Source: Noviherbaspirillum denitrificans
GTDB taxonomy: Bacteria; Pseudomonadota; Gammaproteobacteria; Burkholderiales; Burkholderiaceae_D
NCBI RefSeq assembly: GCF_002211445.1
Contig: NZ_LSTO01000007.1
Location: 1 to 35,405 of the forward strand
Direction of reading: 5' to 3'
Length of the DNA: 35,405 nucleotides
Position 1 is the stretch's first letter. Each line of letters begins with the position of its first letter. The translations under genes and the position numbers were made by a program. The notes beneath the pieces are model-generated. The model was not told the DNA's origin, ran no database searches, and worked only from the letters and a program-made list of their open reading frames with translations. Below, one piece after another: positions 1 to 7,214 of the stretch.

Positions 1-1
1 G

Positions 2-2113
2 GCTGCCGCCCGCGGCAGCGTCGTCGTCACCGCGCAGAAGCGCGCGGAGAGCGTGCAGGAAGTCCCTGCCTCTATCACCGCCATCGGCGGTGAAGAATTG
101 CGGCGCGACGAACTGCGCACCGCCAACGATGCGATTCGCTATGTGCCGAACGCGCAGGCATCGATCACCGAGGGCCGTGCGCGCCCGCGCTGGTTCATCC
201 GCGGCGTCGGCATCAACGACCCGGCCACCAACGTGGTCAGCCCGATCGGGGTGTATGCCGACGAGGTGTACCAGGGCAATTCCCTGCTGCAGGCTTTCCC
301 GCTGTTCGACCTGGAGCGCGTGGAAGTGCTGCGCGGACCGCAAGGCACGCTGTGGGGCAAGAACACCACCGGCGGCGCGCTCAGCTTCGTGTCGAAGAAG
401 CCGGCCTTCACCGCCGACGGCTATGTGAAGGCAAGCATCGGCAGCCACCAGGAACGCCTGCTGGAGGGCGCCTACGGCGGACCGGTGAGCGACACTACGG
501 CGGTGCGCTTCGCTGCCCTCAACTATGACCGCGACGGCATCGCCACCGCGCCGGACGGCAGCAAGCTCGGCAAGCAGGCGGACAATGCCGCGCGCTTCCA
601 GGTGCTGACCCTGCTCAATGAAAACCTCGACCTGCTGCTCAACGTCCACGGCCGCAACAACCATGGCCAGCGTTCGCCTTGGTACCTCGACTACGCTGGC
701 ACGACACCCACCGGGCCCCTGCAATGGGCCGGCAACAACACGCGCGGCAATGTCGGCTACAACTACGACCAGGACGATGTGAAGTCGGACGGCGTATCAG
801 CCACGCTGAACTGGAATTCCGGCGGCTACACCCTGACCTCGATCACCGCGGTCGAAACCGGCGAGCGTGAAACAGCGGGTGATGGCGATTACACGCCGAT
901 CAATATTTCCCTGACCCATGCGCGCGTGAAGACGCGCCAGATTTCGCAGGAGCTTCGCCTCGCCTCACCAAAGCAGGACCGCTGGAACTGGATTGCCGGC
1001 GTCTACTTCTTCAAGGAGAACCTTGGCTCGGACAGCTCGAATGCCCAGCTTGCCGCCGCCAGCATCTCCGCCGCCAACCCTGGCTTCTACAACACGCACT
1101 TCGACCAGGAAACCCGCAGCGTCGCGACTTTCTTTAACACCTCCTACGCGATCAATGAGCGCTGGAACGCCGGCGGCGGCCTGCGCTGGACGCAGGAGCG
1201 CAAGGAGATTGACCTGACCGGCGTGCGCTCCACCTCGGGCGTGGCCAGCTTCCTGACGCCGGCCAACTGGTGGAGCACGGCATCGGTCGCCAACCCGCTG
1301 TCGCAGTTCGCGCGCCAGCAGGATACGCGCAAGTGGAACGACCTGAGCTATGACCTGGTCACCGATTACGACATCGGCGGCAACCAGCGCGTGTATGCGC
1401 GCCACTCGAAGGGCTTCCGCTCGGGCAATTTCCAGGGCAGCGTCTCGCCGACGCTGGCGCCGAACTCGGTCAACCCGGAAACGCTGAAGGCCTATGAAGC
1501 CGGCTACAAGAGCGAGCTGCTCGACAAGCGCGTCACCTTCAACGTCGCCGCGTTCTACTACGACTACGAAAATCCGCAGGTGCTGATCAACCAGGCCAAC
1601 CCGCTGCCGACCATCCTGACCAACGCCCGCAGCGGCACGGTCAAGGGTGTGGAAGTGGAACTGCGTGCCGCGGTGACTCGCCAGCTCACGCTGCAGGGCG
1701 CGCTGGGCCTGCTGCGCACCGAGTACCAGGGCCTGGTGCAGAACGGCATCGACCGCAGCGGCAACGAGTTCACCCGCTCACCGCACGTGTCCTTCGATAT
1801 CGGCGCCGAGTACCGCATCCCGCTCGCCAATGGCGCCGCCGTCAAGCTGGGCACCGACTGGCACTACAAGGGCGAATTCTTCTTCAATGCGCTGAACCAG
1901 ACCACACCGGCGCTGCAGCAAAAGGCGTACTGGCTCGGCAATGCGCGCATCGCGTATGCGTTGGCGGACAAGAAGACCGAGTTCTTCATCGCCGCCCGCA
2001 ATATCACCGACCGTGGCTACAAGACGGTGGAAATCGCGCCGTCGAACGGCTCGTACAAGTACACGCTGGGCGAGCCGCGCATCGTCACGGTTGGCGTGTC
2101 GACCAAGTTCTGA
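2..2113 (+). CDS. TonB-dependent outer-membrane receptor (5' partial)
   Basis: An outer-membrane beta-barrel that would import a substrate using TonB/ExbBD energy. The frame is open to the left edge, so the signal peptide and true start lie outside the window; a GTG at 53 is internal. The first visible residues (VVVTAQKRAESVQEVP) are the TonB-box/plug entry typical of the family. The plug domain follows with RWFIRGVGIND, LERVEVLRGPQGTLWGKN and TGGALSF, then a long barrel region ending in LGEPRIVTVGVSTKF with a terminal aromatic residue. About 703 residues are visible, close to a full receptor. The sulfonate-type ABC genes downstream and the tonB gene at the other end of the window suggest an organosulfur ligand such as an aryl sulfonate or sulfate ester. 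That ligand is inferred from context; the family call is firm. Confidence 0.93.
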   Translation, partial: AAARGSVVVTAQKRAESVQEVPASITAIGGEELRRDELRTANDAIRYVPNAQASITEGRARPRWFIRGVGINDPATNVVSPIGVYADEVYQGNSLLQAFPLFDLERVEVLRGPQGTLWGKNTTGGALSFVSKKPAFTADGYVKASIGSHQERLLEGAYGGPVSDTTAVRFAALNYDRDGIATAPDGSKLGKQADNAARFQVLTLLNENLDLLLNVHGRNNHGQRSPWYLDYAGTTPTGPLQWAGNNTRGNVGYNYDQDDVKSDGVSATLNWNSGGYTLTSITAVETGERETAGDGDYTPINISLTHARVKTRQISQELRLASPKQDRWNWIAGVYFFKENLGSDSSNAQLAAASISAANPGFYNTHFDQETRSVATFFNTSYAINERWNAGGGLRWTQERKEIDLTGVRSTSGVASFLTPANWWSTASVANPLSQFARQQDTRKWNDLSYDLVTDYDIGGNQRVYARHSKGFRSGNFQGSVSPTLAPNSVNPETLKAYEAGYKSELLDKRVTFNVAAFYYDYENPQVLINQANPLPTILTNARSGTVKGVEVELRAAVTRQLTLQGALGLLRTEYQGLVQNGIDRSGNEFTRSPHVSFDIGAEYRIPLANGAAVKLGTDWHYKGEFFFNALNQTTPALQQKAYWLGNARIAYALADKKTEFFIAARNITDRGYKTVEIAPSNGSYKYTLGEPRIVTVGVSTKF

Positions 2114-2121
2114 GGACTGCC

Positions 2122-2304
2122 ATGACAAAACCCGCCCATCCCCTGCGTAGTGCCGGAATCGCGCTGTTTGAAGCATTGGCATCCGGCTGGCCCTGCATCT
2201 GGATGGGCGCGGTTCCGTGGCTGACCATTGAACTGCTGGAAAGCGAACGCGAATCCGTAAGGTGCGTAGAGCGCAGCGAAACCCACCAGGACGACGTCTC
2301 TTGA
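2122..2304 (+). CDS. small ORF of unknown function running into a hairpin repeat
   Basis: A possible 60-residue protein starting 8 nt after the receptor stop, preceded by a GAGG-like ribosome site (tgaggactgccATG). The first 45 residues look codon-like and contain a hydrophobic, Trp-rich stretch (GWPCIWMGAVPW). The last 15 are translated from the left arm and loop of the hairpin repeat, so the original C-terminus may have been replaced by repeat insertion. I do not recognise a family. It could be a small protein co-translated with the receptor, a truncated gene, or chance. Confidence 0.3.
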   Translation: MTKPAHPLRSAGIALFEALASGWPCIWMGAVPWLTIELLESERESVRCVERSETHQDDVS

Positions 2305-2341
2305 GCGCGTGGTGGGTTTCGCTGCGCTCTACCCACCCTAC
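2257..2341. repeat. BIME/REP-like hairpin repeat, copy 1
   Basis: A 32-nt left arm (2257-2288) and a 32-nt right arm (2310-2341) are inverted copies with two mismatches, separated by a 21-nt loop. The right arm read in reverse complement starts GTAGGGTGGGTAGAGCGCAG. The loop contains TTGAGCGC. A second copy in the same orientation lies at 34855-34939 and shares arms and part of the loop. If transcribed it forms a very stable hairpin that could attenuate or terminate transcription from the receptor gene. It ends 5 nt before the start codon of the next gene. Confidence 0.9.
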
Positions 2342-2346
2342 AGAAA

Positions 2347-3429
2347 ATGAAAACTTTAAACGTAACTATGGCGAAGATTCTCCTTCAACGACGACAACTG
2401 CTGCGCCTGCTCGCGGCCCTGCCCCTGGCACCCGGTGCACTGTCCGCGCCCGCCCTGCCGTCCGTCGTGCGCATCGCCGCCGTCGCGCGCAATGCCGCTT
2501 CCGGCAATACCCACTTCTCCGGCTCTTCCTCCATGGTAGTGGAAGACCGCTGGCTGGAAACCGAACTCGGCAAGCTCGGCGTGAAGCTGGAATGGCTGCC
2601 TGTGACCACCAATTCCGTGGCCGCGCAGGTCAATGAAGCCTTCGCCAAGAAGGCGATCGACTTCGCCGCCTACGGCGACCTGCCGTCCATCATCGCCAAC
2701 GCTTCCGGCCTGCAGACCTCGCTGGTGGTGCCGGGCGGCAGCCTGAGCAATACCTACCTGGTGGTGCCGTCCGACTCCCCGGCGCGCTCGATCCGCGACC
2801 TCAAGGGCAAGCGCATCGCGCTGCATCGCGGCCGTCCGTGGGAGTATCCGTTCGCCCGCCTGCTCGAAGCCAACGGCATGGCGCTGTCCGACGTGAAGAT
2901 CCTCAACCTGAATCCGCAGGCCGGCGCGGCAGCGGTGTCCACCGGCAGCGCCGATGCCTTCTTCACGCTGTCGGATGCCTTCCTGCTGGAAGACAAGAAG
3001 ACCGCGAAGATCATCTGGTCGAGCAAGAAGCCGCCGCATGACTGGAAGATGCGCGCCGAACTGTGGGGAGCCCGGCAGTTCCTGCGCGATTACCCGCAAC
3101 TCGCGCAACTGGTTGCCACCGCTTATGTGCGCGTGCACCACCGCGCCGCCGGCGAATCCGGCAGGGAAGAATACATCCGCGTCGAGGCGCAGGGCGGACA
3201 GAACGAAAGCGTGCTGCGCCGCGAACTGGCAGAGGACAACACGCCGTGGAAGGAGCGCTGGTCGCCGCTGTTCACGCCGCCGCTGCGTGCCCACTATGCG
3301 TCGGAAATCGACTACGCGCGCCGCGCGGGCCTGATCAACAAGCCGGTCGAACTGGATGCATTGTTCGCGCCGCAGTTCGTCACGCAGGCGCTGGCGCAGC
3401 TGAAGCTGCAACAGTACTGGACCACCTGA
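2347..3429 (+). CDS. ABC transporter substrate-binding protein, SsuA/aliphatic-sulfonate family
   Basis: Periplasmic binding protein of a sulfonate-type importer, 360 aa from ATG 2347. An ATG at 2368 (MAKILLQRRQLLRLLAAL) is an equally possible start; neither has a clear ribosome site because the hairpin repeat ends just upstream. The N-terminus is a signal peptide with a twin-arginine-like RRQLLR before a hydrophobic run, so Tat export is possible. Family marks seen: IDFAAYGDLPSII, SIRDLKGKRIALHRGRPWE and KMRAELWGARQFL. It is clearly paralogous to the protein at 33758-34834 (same GDLPSII, RGRPWE and MRAELW blocks). It heads an operon with two permeases, an MFS protein and an ATPase. Family call firm; exact substrate unknown. 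Confidence 0.9.
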   Translation: MKTLNVTMAKILLQRRQLLRLLAALPLAPGALSAPALPSVVRIAAVARNAASGNTHFSGSSSMVVEDRWLETELGKLGVKLEWLPVTTNSVAAQVNEAFAKKAIDFAAYGDLPSIIANASGLQTSLVVPGGSLSNTYLVVPSDSPARSIRDLKGKRIALHRGRPWEYPFARLLEANGMALSDVKILNLNPQAGAAAVSTGSADAFFTLSDAFLLEDKKTAKIIWSSKKPPHDWKMRAELWGARQFLRDYPQLAQLVATAYVRVHHRAAGESGREEYIRVEAQGGQNESVLRRELAEDNTPWKERWSPLFTPPLRAHYASEIDYARRAGLINKPVELDALFAPQFVTQALAQLKLQQYWTT

Positions 3430-3442
3430 CCGCGAGCGCACT

Positions 3443-4276
3443 GTGTCTGCCCTGTCTTCTTCCTACACCGAAACCGTGGCGCCGGCTTCGCCGCGTCCGG
3501 CGCGATCCGCCTCCCTCGTGCAGCGCTGGCTGGACGCCGGCTGGTCCGCATGGACATCGCCCGTCCTGCTGCTCGCCATCTGGTCGCTGGCCACCCTGCT
3601 CGAATGGGTGCCGGCCCAAATCCTCATCCCGCCTTGGGAAGTCGCGCGCACCGCGGTGGAACTGGCGGAAAGCGGCGAGCTCACCGACCACCTCGGCGCC
3701 AGCCTTTACCGGCTGTTCGCCGGCTTCGGCCTGGGCAGCGCGGGCGGCATCGCCTTCGGCATCCTGCTCGGCCTGTCGCCCGGGTTGCGCAGCTATGTCG
3801 ATCCGCTGTTCAACGTACTGCGGCAGTTGCCGACGGTGGCGCTGATCCCGTTGTTCATCCTGATCTTCGGTATCGGCGAAACCTTCAAGGTCTTTATCGT
3901 GATCAAGGCGACCTTCTTCATCGTCGCGCTGGCCGCGCATGACGCCATCCGCAGCCTGTCCGCGCGCTTCTTCGAGGTGGCGGCCATCTACCGCCTGACA
4001 CGCTGGCAGACAGTGCGCCGCATCGTGCTGCCGGCCATCATCCCTGCCACGCTGACCGGCGTGCGCATCGCGCTTGGCCGCTCGTGGATGGTGCTGGTTG
4101 GCGCCGAACTGCTGGCCGCCGACAGCGGCCTGGGGCAGATGATGGAGATGGGACGGCAAATGTTCCGCATGGACATCGTGATGGTCGGCGTAGTGCTGAC
4201 CGGCGTCATCGGCTTCACCCTCGACCGCGGATTCCGCTGGCTGGAAATCTACCTGATGCGCTGGAAACAACGCTGA
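3443..4276 (+). CDS. ABC transporter permease, SsuC/TauC type (first of two)
   Basis: Inner-membrane channel subunit of the sulfonate-type importer, 277 aa. The start is GTG at 3443, 13 nt after the binding-protein stop, with only a weak ribosome site. A polar Pro/Ser-rich N-terminus of about 35 residues precedes around six membrane segments. The BPD_transp_1 EAA loop is visible as FFEVAAIYRLTRWQTVRRIVLP, followed by ALGRSWMVLVGAELLAADSGLG, typical of SsuC-like proteins. It probably pairs with the permease at 4287 and the ATPase at 6282 as a heteromeric channel, because only one ATPase but two different permeases are present. Confidence 0.93.
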   Translation: MSALSSSYTETVAPASPRPARSASLVQRWLDAGWSAWTSPVLLLAIWSLATLLEWVPAQILIPPWEVARTAVELAESGELTDHLGASLYRLFAGFGLGSAGGIAFGILLGLSPGLRSYVDPLFNVLRQLPTVALIPLFILIFGIGETFKVFIVIKATFFIVALAAHDAIRSLSARFFEVAAIYRLTRWQTVRRIVLPAIIPATLTGVRIALGRSWMVLVGAELLAADSGLGQMMEMGRQMFRMDIVMVGVVLTGVIGFTLDRGFRWLEIYLMRWKQR

Positions 4277-4286
4277 GCCACCGACC

Positions 4287-5054
4287 ATGAACAAGACCAC
4301 CATCGTCAATTTCGCCAAGGGCCTGCTGCTGCCCGCCTTGCTGCTCGCCGCGTGGGAATGGGCATCGCGCCAGAGCGCGGTCGCCGCCTATGTATTCGTG
4401 TCGCTGTCGGACCTCTGGGGCAGCCTGCAGGGCATGGTCGCATCCGGCGAACTCTGGCTGCACCTGCGCGCCAGCCTCACGCGTACCCTCACCGGACTCG
4501 GCATCGGCGCCACGCTTGGCATCCTGACGGGCACGCTGATGGCGCAGTCGCGCATCGTCGACCGCCTGGTCGGCCCGCTGTACCATGCGATCCGGCAGGT
4601 CCCGCTGCTGGGCCTGATCCCGCTGCTCGGCCTGTGGGTCGGCAACGGCGACCCGGCCAAGCTGCTGGTGATCGTCATCGCATCCTTCTATCCGACCGTG
4701 CTCAACACCAGCGAAGGCATCCGCCACGTCGAGACGCGCTACCGCGAGGTCGGGCAAATCCTCACGCTGTCGCGCCTGCAGACCTTCCGCCGCGTGCTGT
4801 TCCCTGCCGCGCTGCCTTCAATCGTCACCGGCCTGTCGCATGCGCTCGCCTTTGCGTGGCTGTCCTGCATGGGCGGCGAACTGCTGTTTTCCGCCGGCCC
4901 CGGCATCGGTTCGCTGCTGCTCAATGGCGAAACCGCCGGCCGCATGGACGTGGTGCTGCTGTGCGTGGTCGTGATCGCGCTGCTGGCGCAGTCGATGAAT
5001 ATCCTGTTCAACCGCCTTGCGCGCCTGCTGGTGCGCGGCCAATCCAGCCACTGA
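4287..5054 (+). CDS. ABC transporter permease, SsuC type (second of two)
   Basis: Second inner-membrane subunit, 255 aa, starting 10 nt after the first permease. Around six hydrophobic segments are evident, with the EAA loop YREVGQILTLSRLQTFRRVL contacting the ATPase, then FAWLSCMGGELLFSAGPGIG, which aligns with the equivalent block of the first permease. The two permeases differ in sequence, which supports a heterodimer rather than a recent tandem duplication. It is followed after 4 nt by the MFS gene, so all are very likely translated from one mRNA. Confidence 0.93.
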   Translation: MNKTTIVNFAKGLLLPALLLAAWEWASRQSAVAAYVFVSLSDLWGSLQGMVASGELWLHLRASLTRTLTGLGIGATLGILTGTLMAQSRIVDRLVGPLYHAIRQVPLLGLIPLLGLWVGNGDPAKLLVIVIASFYPTVLNTSEGIRHVETRYREVGQILTLSRLQTFRRVLFPAALPSIVTGLSHALAFAWLSCMGGELLFSAGPGIGSLLLNGETAGRMDVVLLCVVVIALLAQSMNILFNRLARLLVRGQSSH

Positions 5055-5058
5055 CCCG

Positions 5059-6285
5059 ATGACGCTGTTACGCTCCCCCGCGGAAGTCCGCAACTTCCTG
5101 GTCGGCTTCGTCGGCCTCACGCTGCTGTCCGGACTGACCATCGGCATGAACAAGGTGCTGGGCACCCTGCTTGGTGTCCATCTCGACGTCAGCAACCTGC
5201 AACTGGCAATGATCAGCAGCGCCGAAACCTTCGCAATGGCGCTGGGCACCCTGCCCGCCGGCCATCTGCTCAGCCGTGGCAATCCGAAATATTTGTATGC
5301 CGGCGTCAGCCTGACGCTGGCCGGCATCTTCTGCATCCTGCCCTGGCTGCCGGGATGGCAGTGGGTGGCGGCGACGATGTTCCTGGTCGGGCTGTGCATT
5401 TCGCTGCGCATCGTGGCGATGAGCACCATCTTCCTCGTACGCCTGCCGGAGATCGGCCAGGGCAAGGCCGGCTGGTACAAGGGCACGCTGACGCTCGGCA
5501 TCCAGTTCCTCGGGCCGGTCACCGGCAATTACCTGATCGCGCATCTCGGGCTGCAAGCAGGATTCATCGTCTCCGCCGGATTGTTCGCGGCGCTCGCCAT
5601 CCTCGGCTGGCAAGTGCTGCCCACGCATACCGGCAACAAGAAGGCCGGCGAGTCGGAAGGCGGCGCCGCGACCTGGCGCGCGCTGTTGCGCCTGCCGGCG
5701 GTGCGCACCACCTACCTGTTCGAGATCCTCGCCAGCTTCACCGCCTCCAGCGTCGGCGTGTTTTCCATCCTGCTGGCGCTGCGCGTTTTGCACTGGCCGC
5801 AGCAGCATGCGGTGTGGCTGATGGCGGTACAGGGGCTGAGCTTCGTCGTCGTGCTGCTCGGGCTGGGCAACATCGTCCTGAAGAGCCCGCATCGCGACCG
5901 GATCTATGCCGGCGCACACGGCGCCATCATGGCCGCCCTGCTGCTGCTCGGCCTCTATCCGTCCAGCCTCACCTACATCGCCGCCTCGGTCCTGCTCGGG
6001 CTCGGCCTGGGCGTGAACAATCTCGTCAATATCGACCGCATCGCGCACGCGCCGGTGGACAAGGCCAAGGTCTCGGCCCACCTGACGCTGTTCGGCATGC
6101 TGGGCGGCACTGTCGGCGCGCTTGGCGCTGGCCGCCTCGCCGACGCGATCGGCCTGCAGCACGTTTTCCTTGTCTGGCTGTTCCCCTGGCTCATCGCCTG
6201 GCTGGGCATGCACGGACAGCGACTCATCCACCAACACAGACAGCCGGCAGCCGTCGCCGCGCCCCAAGGAGAAGCAGCACCATGA
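5059..6285 (+). CDS. Major facilitator superfamily transporter
   Basis: A 408-aa inner-membrane transporter of about 12 segments. I chose ATG 5059 (MTLLRSPAEVRNFLVGF), 4 nt after the permease stop, over an upstream in-frame start at 5017 that lies inside the permease. Glycine-rich helices such as MALGTLPAGHLLSRG (after TM2, equivalent to the MFS A-motif loop) and the repeat-like second-half MLGGTVGALGAGRLADAIG support MFS. Its stop overlaps the ATPase start as ATGA. An MFS protein between permease and ATPase genes of an ABC importer is unusual; it may export a desulfurised product or import the same class of compound. Substrate unknown. Confidence 0.85.
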   Translation: MTLLRSPAEVRNFLVGFVGLTLLSGLTIGMNKVLGTLLGVHLDVSNLQLAMISSAETFAMALGTLPAGHLLSRGNPKYLYAGVSLTLAGIFCILPWLPGWQWVAATMFLVGLCISLRIVAMSTIFLVRLPEIGQGKAGWYKGTLTLGIQFLGPVTGNYLIAHLGLQAGFIVSAGLFAALAILGWQVLPTHTGNKKAGESEGGAATWRALLRLPAVRTTYLFEILASFTASSVGVFSILLALRVLHWPQQHAVWLMAVQGLSFVVVLLGLGNIVLKSPHRDRIYAGAHGAIMAALLLLGLYPSSLTYIAASVLLGLGLGVNNLVNIDRIAHAPVDKAKVSAHLTLFGMLGGTVGALGAGRLADAIGLQHVFLVWLFPWLIAWLGMHGQRLIHQHRQPAAVAAPQGEAAP

Positions 6286-7172
6286 ACGCCCCGCTATCCC
6301 CCACCCTGCTCAAGGCCGTCACCACCGCGCGCAAGCCGCGCACGGGCGGACTGGTGATCGAACACGTGAGCAAGTCCTTCCAGCTGAAAGGCGAACAGCT
6401 GCTGGTGCTGGACGACATCTCGTTCCGCGTCGAACCCGGCGAGTTCGTCGCCATCGTCGGCGCCAGCGGCTGCGGCAAGTCGACCCTGCTGCGCCTGCTG
6501 GCCGGCCTCGATACCGGGTATGACGGCCAGTTGCTGCATGACGGCCAGCCGATCAAGGGAACCGACCTGCATCGCGGGCTGGTGTTTCAGGACCACCGGC
6601 TGTTCCCGTGGCTGACGGTCGAGCAGAACGTCGGGCTGGCCTTTACCAATACCTCGGTGCCGCAGGACGAACGGCGCGAGCGCATCGCTGCCGAGATTGC
6701 GCGCGTCGGGCTGGACGGGTTTGCCGATGCCTATCCGCACCAGCTCTCCGGAGGCATGTCACAGCGCGCCGCAATTGCGCGTGCGCTGGTCGGGCGTCCG
6801 GATGTGCTGCTGCTGGATGAACCGCTGGGGGCGCTGGATGCGTTGACGCGACTACGCCTGCAGCAGGAACTGCGGCGCCTGTGGCAGGAGGAAGGAATCA
6901 CCATGCTGATGGTGACGCATGACATCGAGGAGGCGGTTTATCTCGCTGATCGGATTGTTGTGCTGGATGCGCGACCGGGAAGGATTCGTCGGATTCAGCC
7001 GGTGCCGCTGGCGCATCCGCGGCAGCGAGGCGATGCGGGGTTTGTAGCAATCCGGGATGGGTTGCATGCGGATTTTGTGGATGTGGTGGAGGGGAGGGAG
7101 CCGGTGGTCGCGGATGCTGTTCCGACCAAGGAATGGGGGAGCGAGGACTGGGCCCGGCGGTTTGCGCTTTGA
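6282..7172 (+). CDS. ABC transporter ATP-binding protein, SsuB/TauB type
   Basis: Cytoplasmic ATPase that powers the sulfonate-type importer, 296 aa. The ATG at 6282 overlaps the MFS stop by 4 nt and has AAGGAG at 6267-6272; longer in-frame openings upstream lie inside the MFS gene and are rejected. All nucleotide-binding elements are present: Walker A GASGCGKST, Q-loop VFQDHRLFPW, signature LSGGMSQR, Walker B VLLLDEPLGALD and H-loop MVTHD. The N-terminal 25 residues before the beta-strand start are an extension. The 3' quarter of the gene uses noticeably more G/T-ending codons than the rest. Last gene of the left operon, convergent with the gene at 7215. Confidence 0.94.
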   Translation: MNAPLSPTLLKAVTTARKPRTGGLVIEHVSKSFQLKGEQLLVLDDISFRVEPGEFVAIVGASGCGKSTLLRLLAGLDTGYDGQLLHDGQPIKGTDLHRGLVFQDHRLFPWLTVEQNVGLAFTNTSVPQDERRERIAAEIARVGLDGFADAYPHQLSGGMSQRAAIARALVGRPDVLLLDEPLGALDALTRLRLQQELRRLWQEEGITMLMVTHDIEEAVYLADRIVVLDARPGRIRRIQPVPLAHPRQRGDAGFVAIRDGLHADFVDVVEGREPVVADAVPTKEWGSEDWARRFAL

Positions 7173-7214
7173 TGAAGAGAACCCTGCCATCGGGACGTCT
7201 CCGTTGTATCGGTA

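Noticed and set aside
2177-2191. TGGCAT-N5-TGGC resembling a sigma-54 site before the ABC operon
   Set aside because: The -12 element has a mismatch and the hairpin repeat lies between it and the gene; not strong enough to list.
2356-3441. Long minus-strand frame opposite the first binding-protein gene
   Set aside because: It is the antisense shadow of a clear SsuA-like gene in GC-rich sequence; the translation is Arg/Gly/Gln-rich with no domain.
3380-4318. 312-codon minus-strand frame opposite the first permease
   Set aside because: Antisense shadow, rich in His/Gln/Asp, no ribosome site or motif.
5068-6267. 399-codon minus-strand frame opposite the MFS gene
   Set aside because: Mirror frame of a hydrophobic gene; charged low-information translation, not a protein family.
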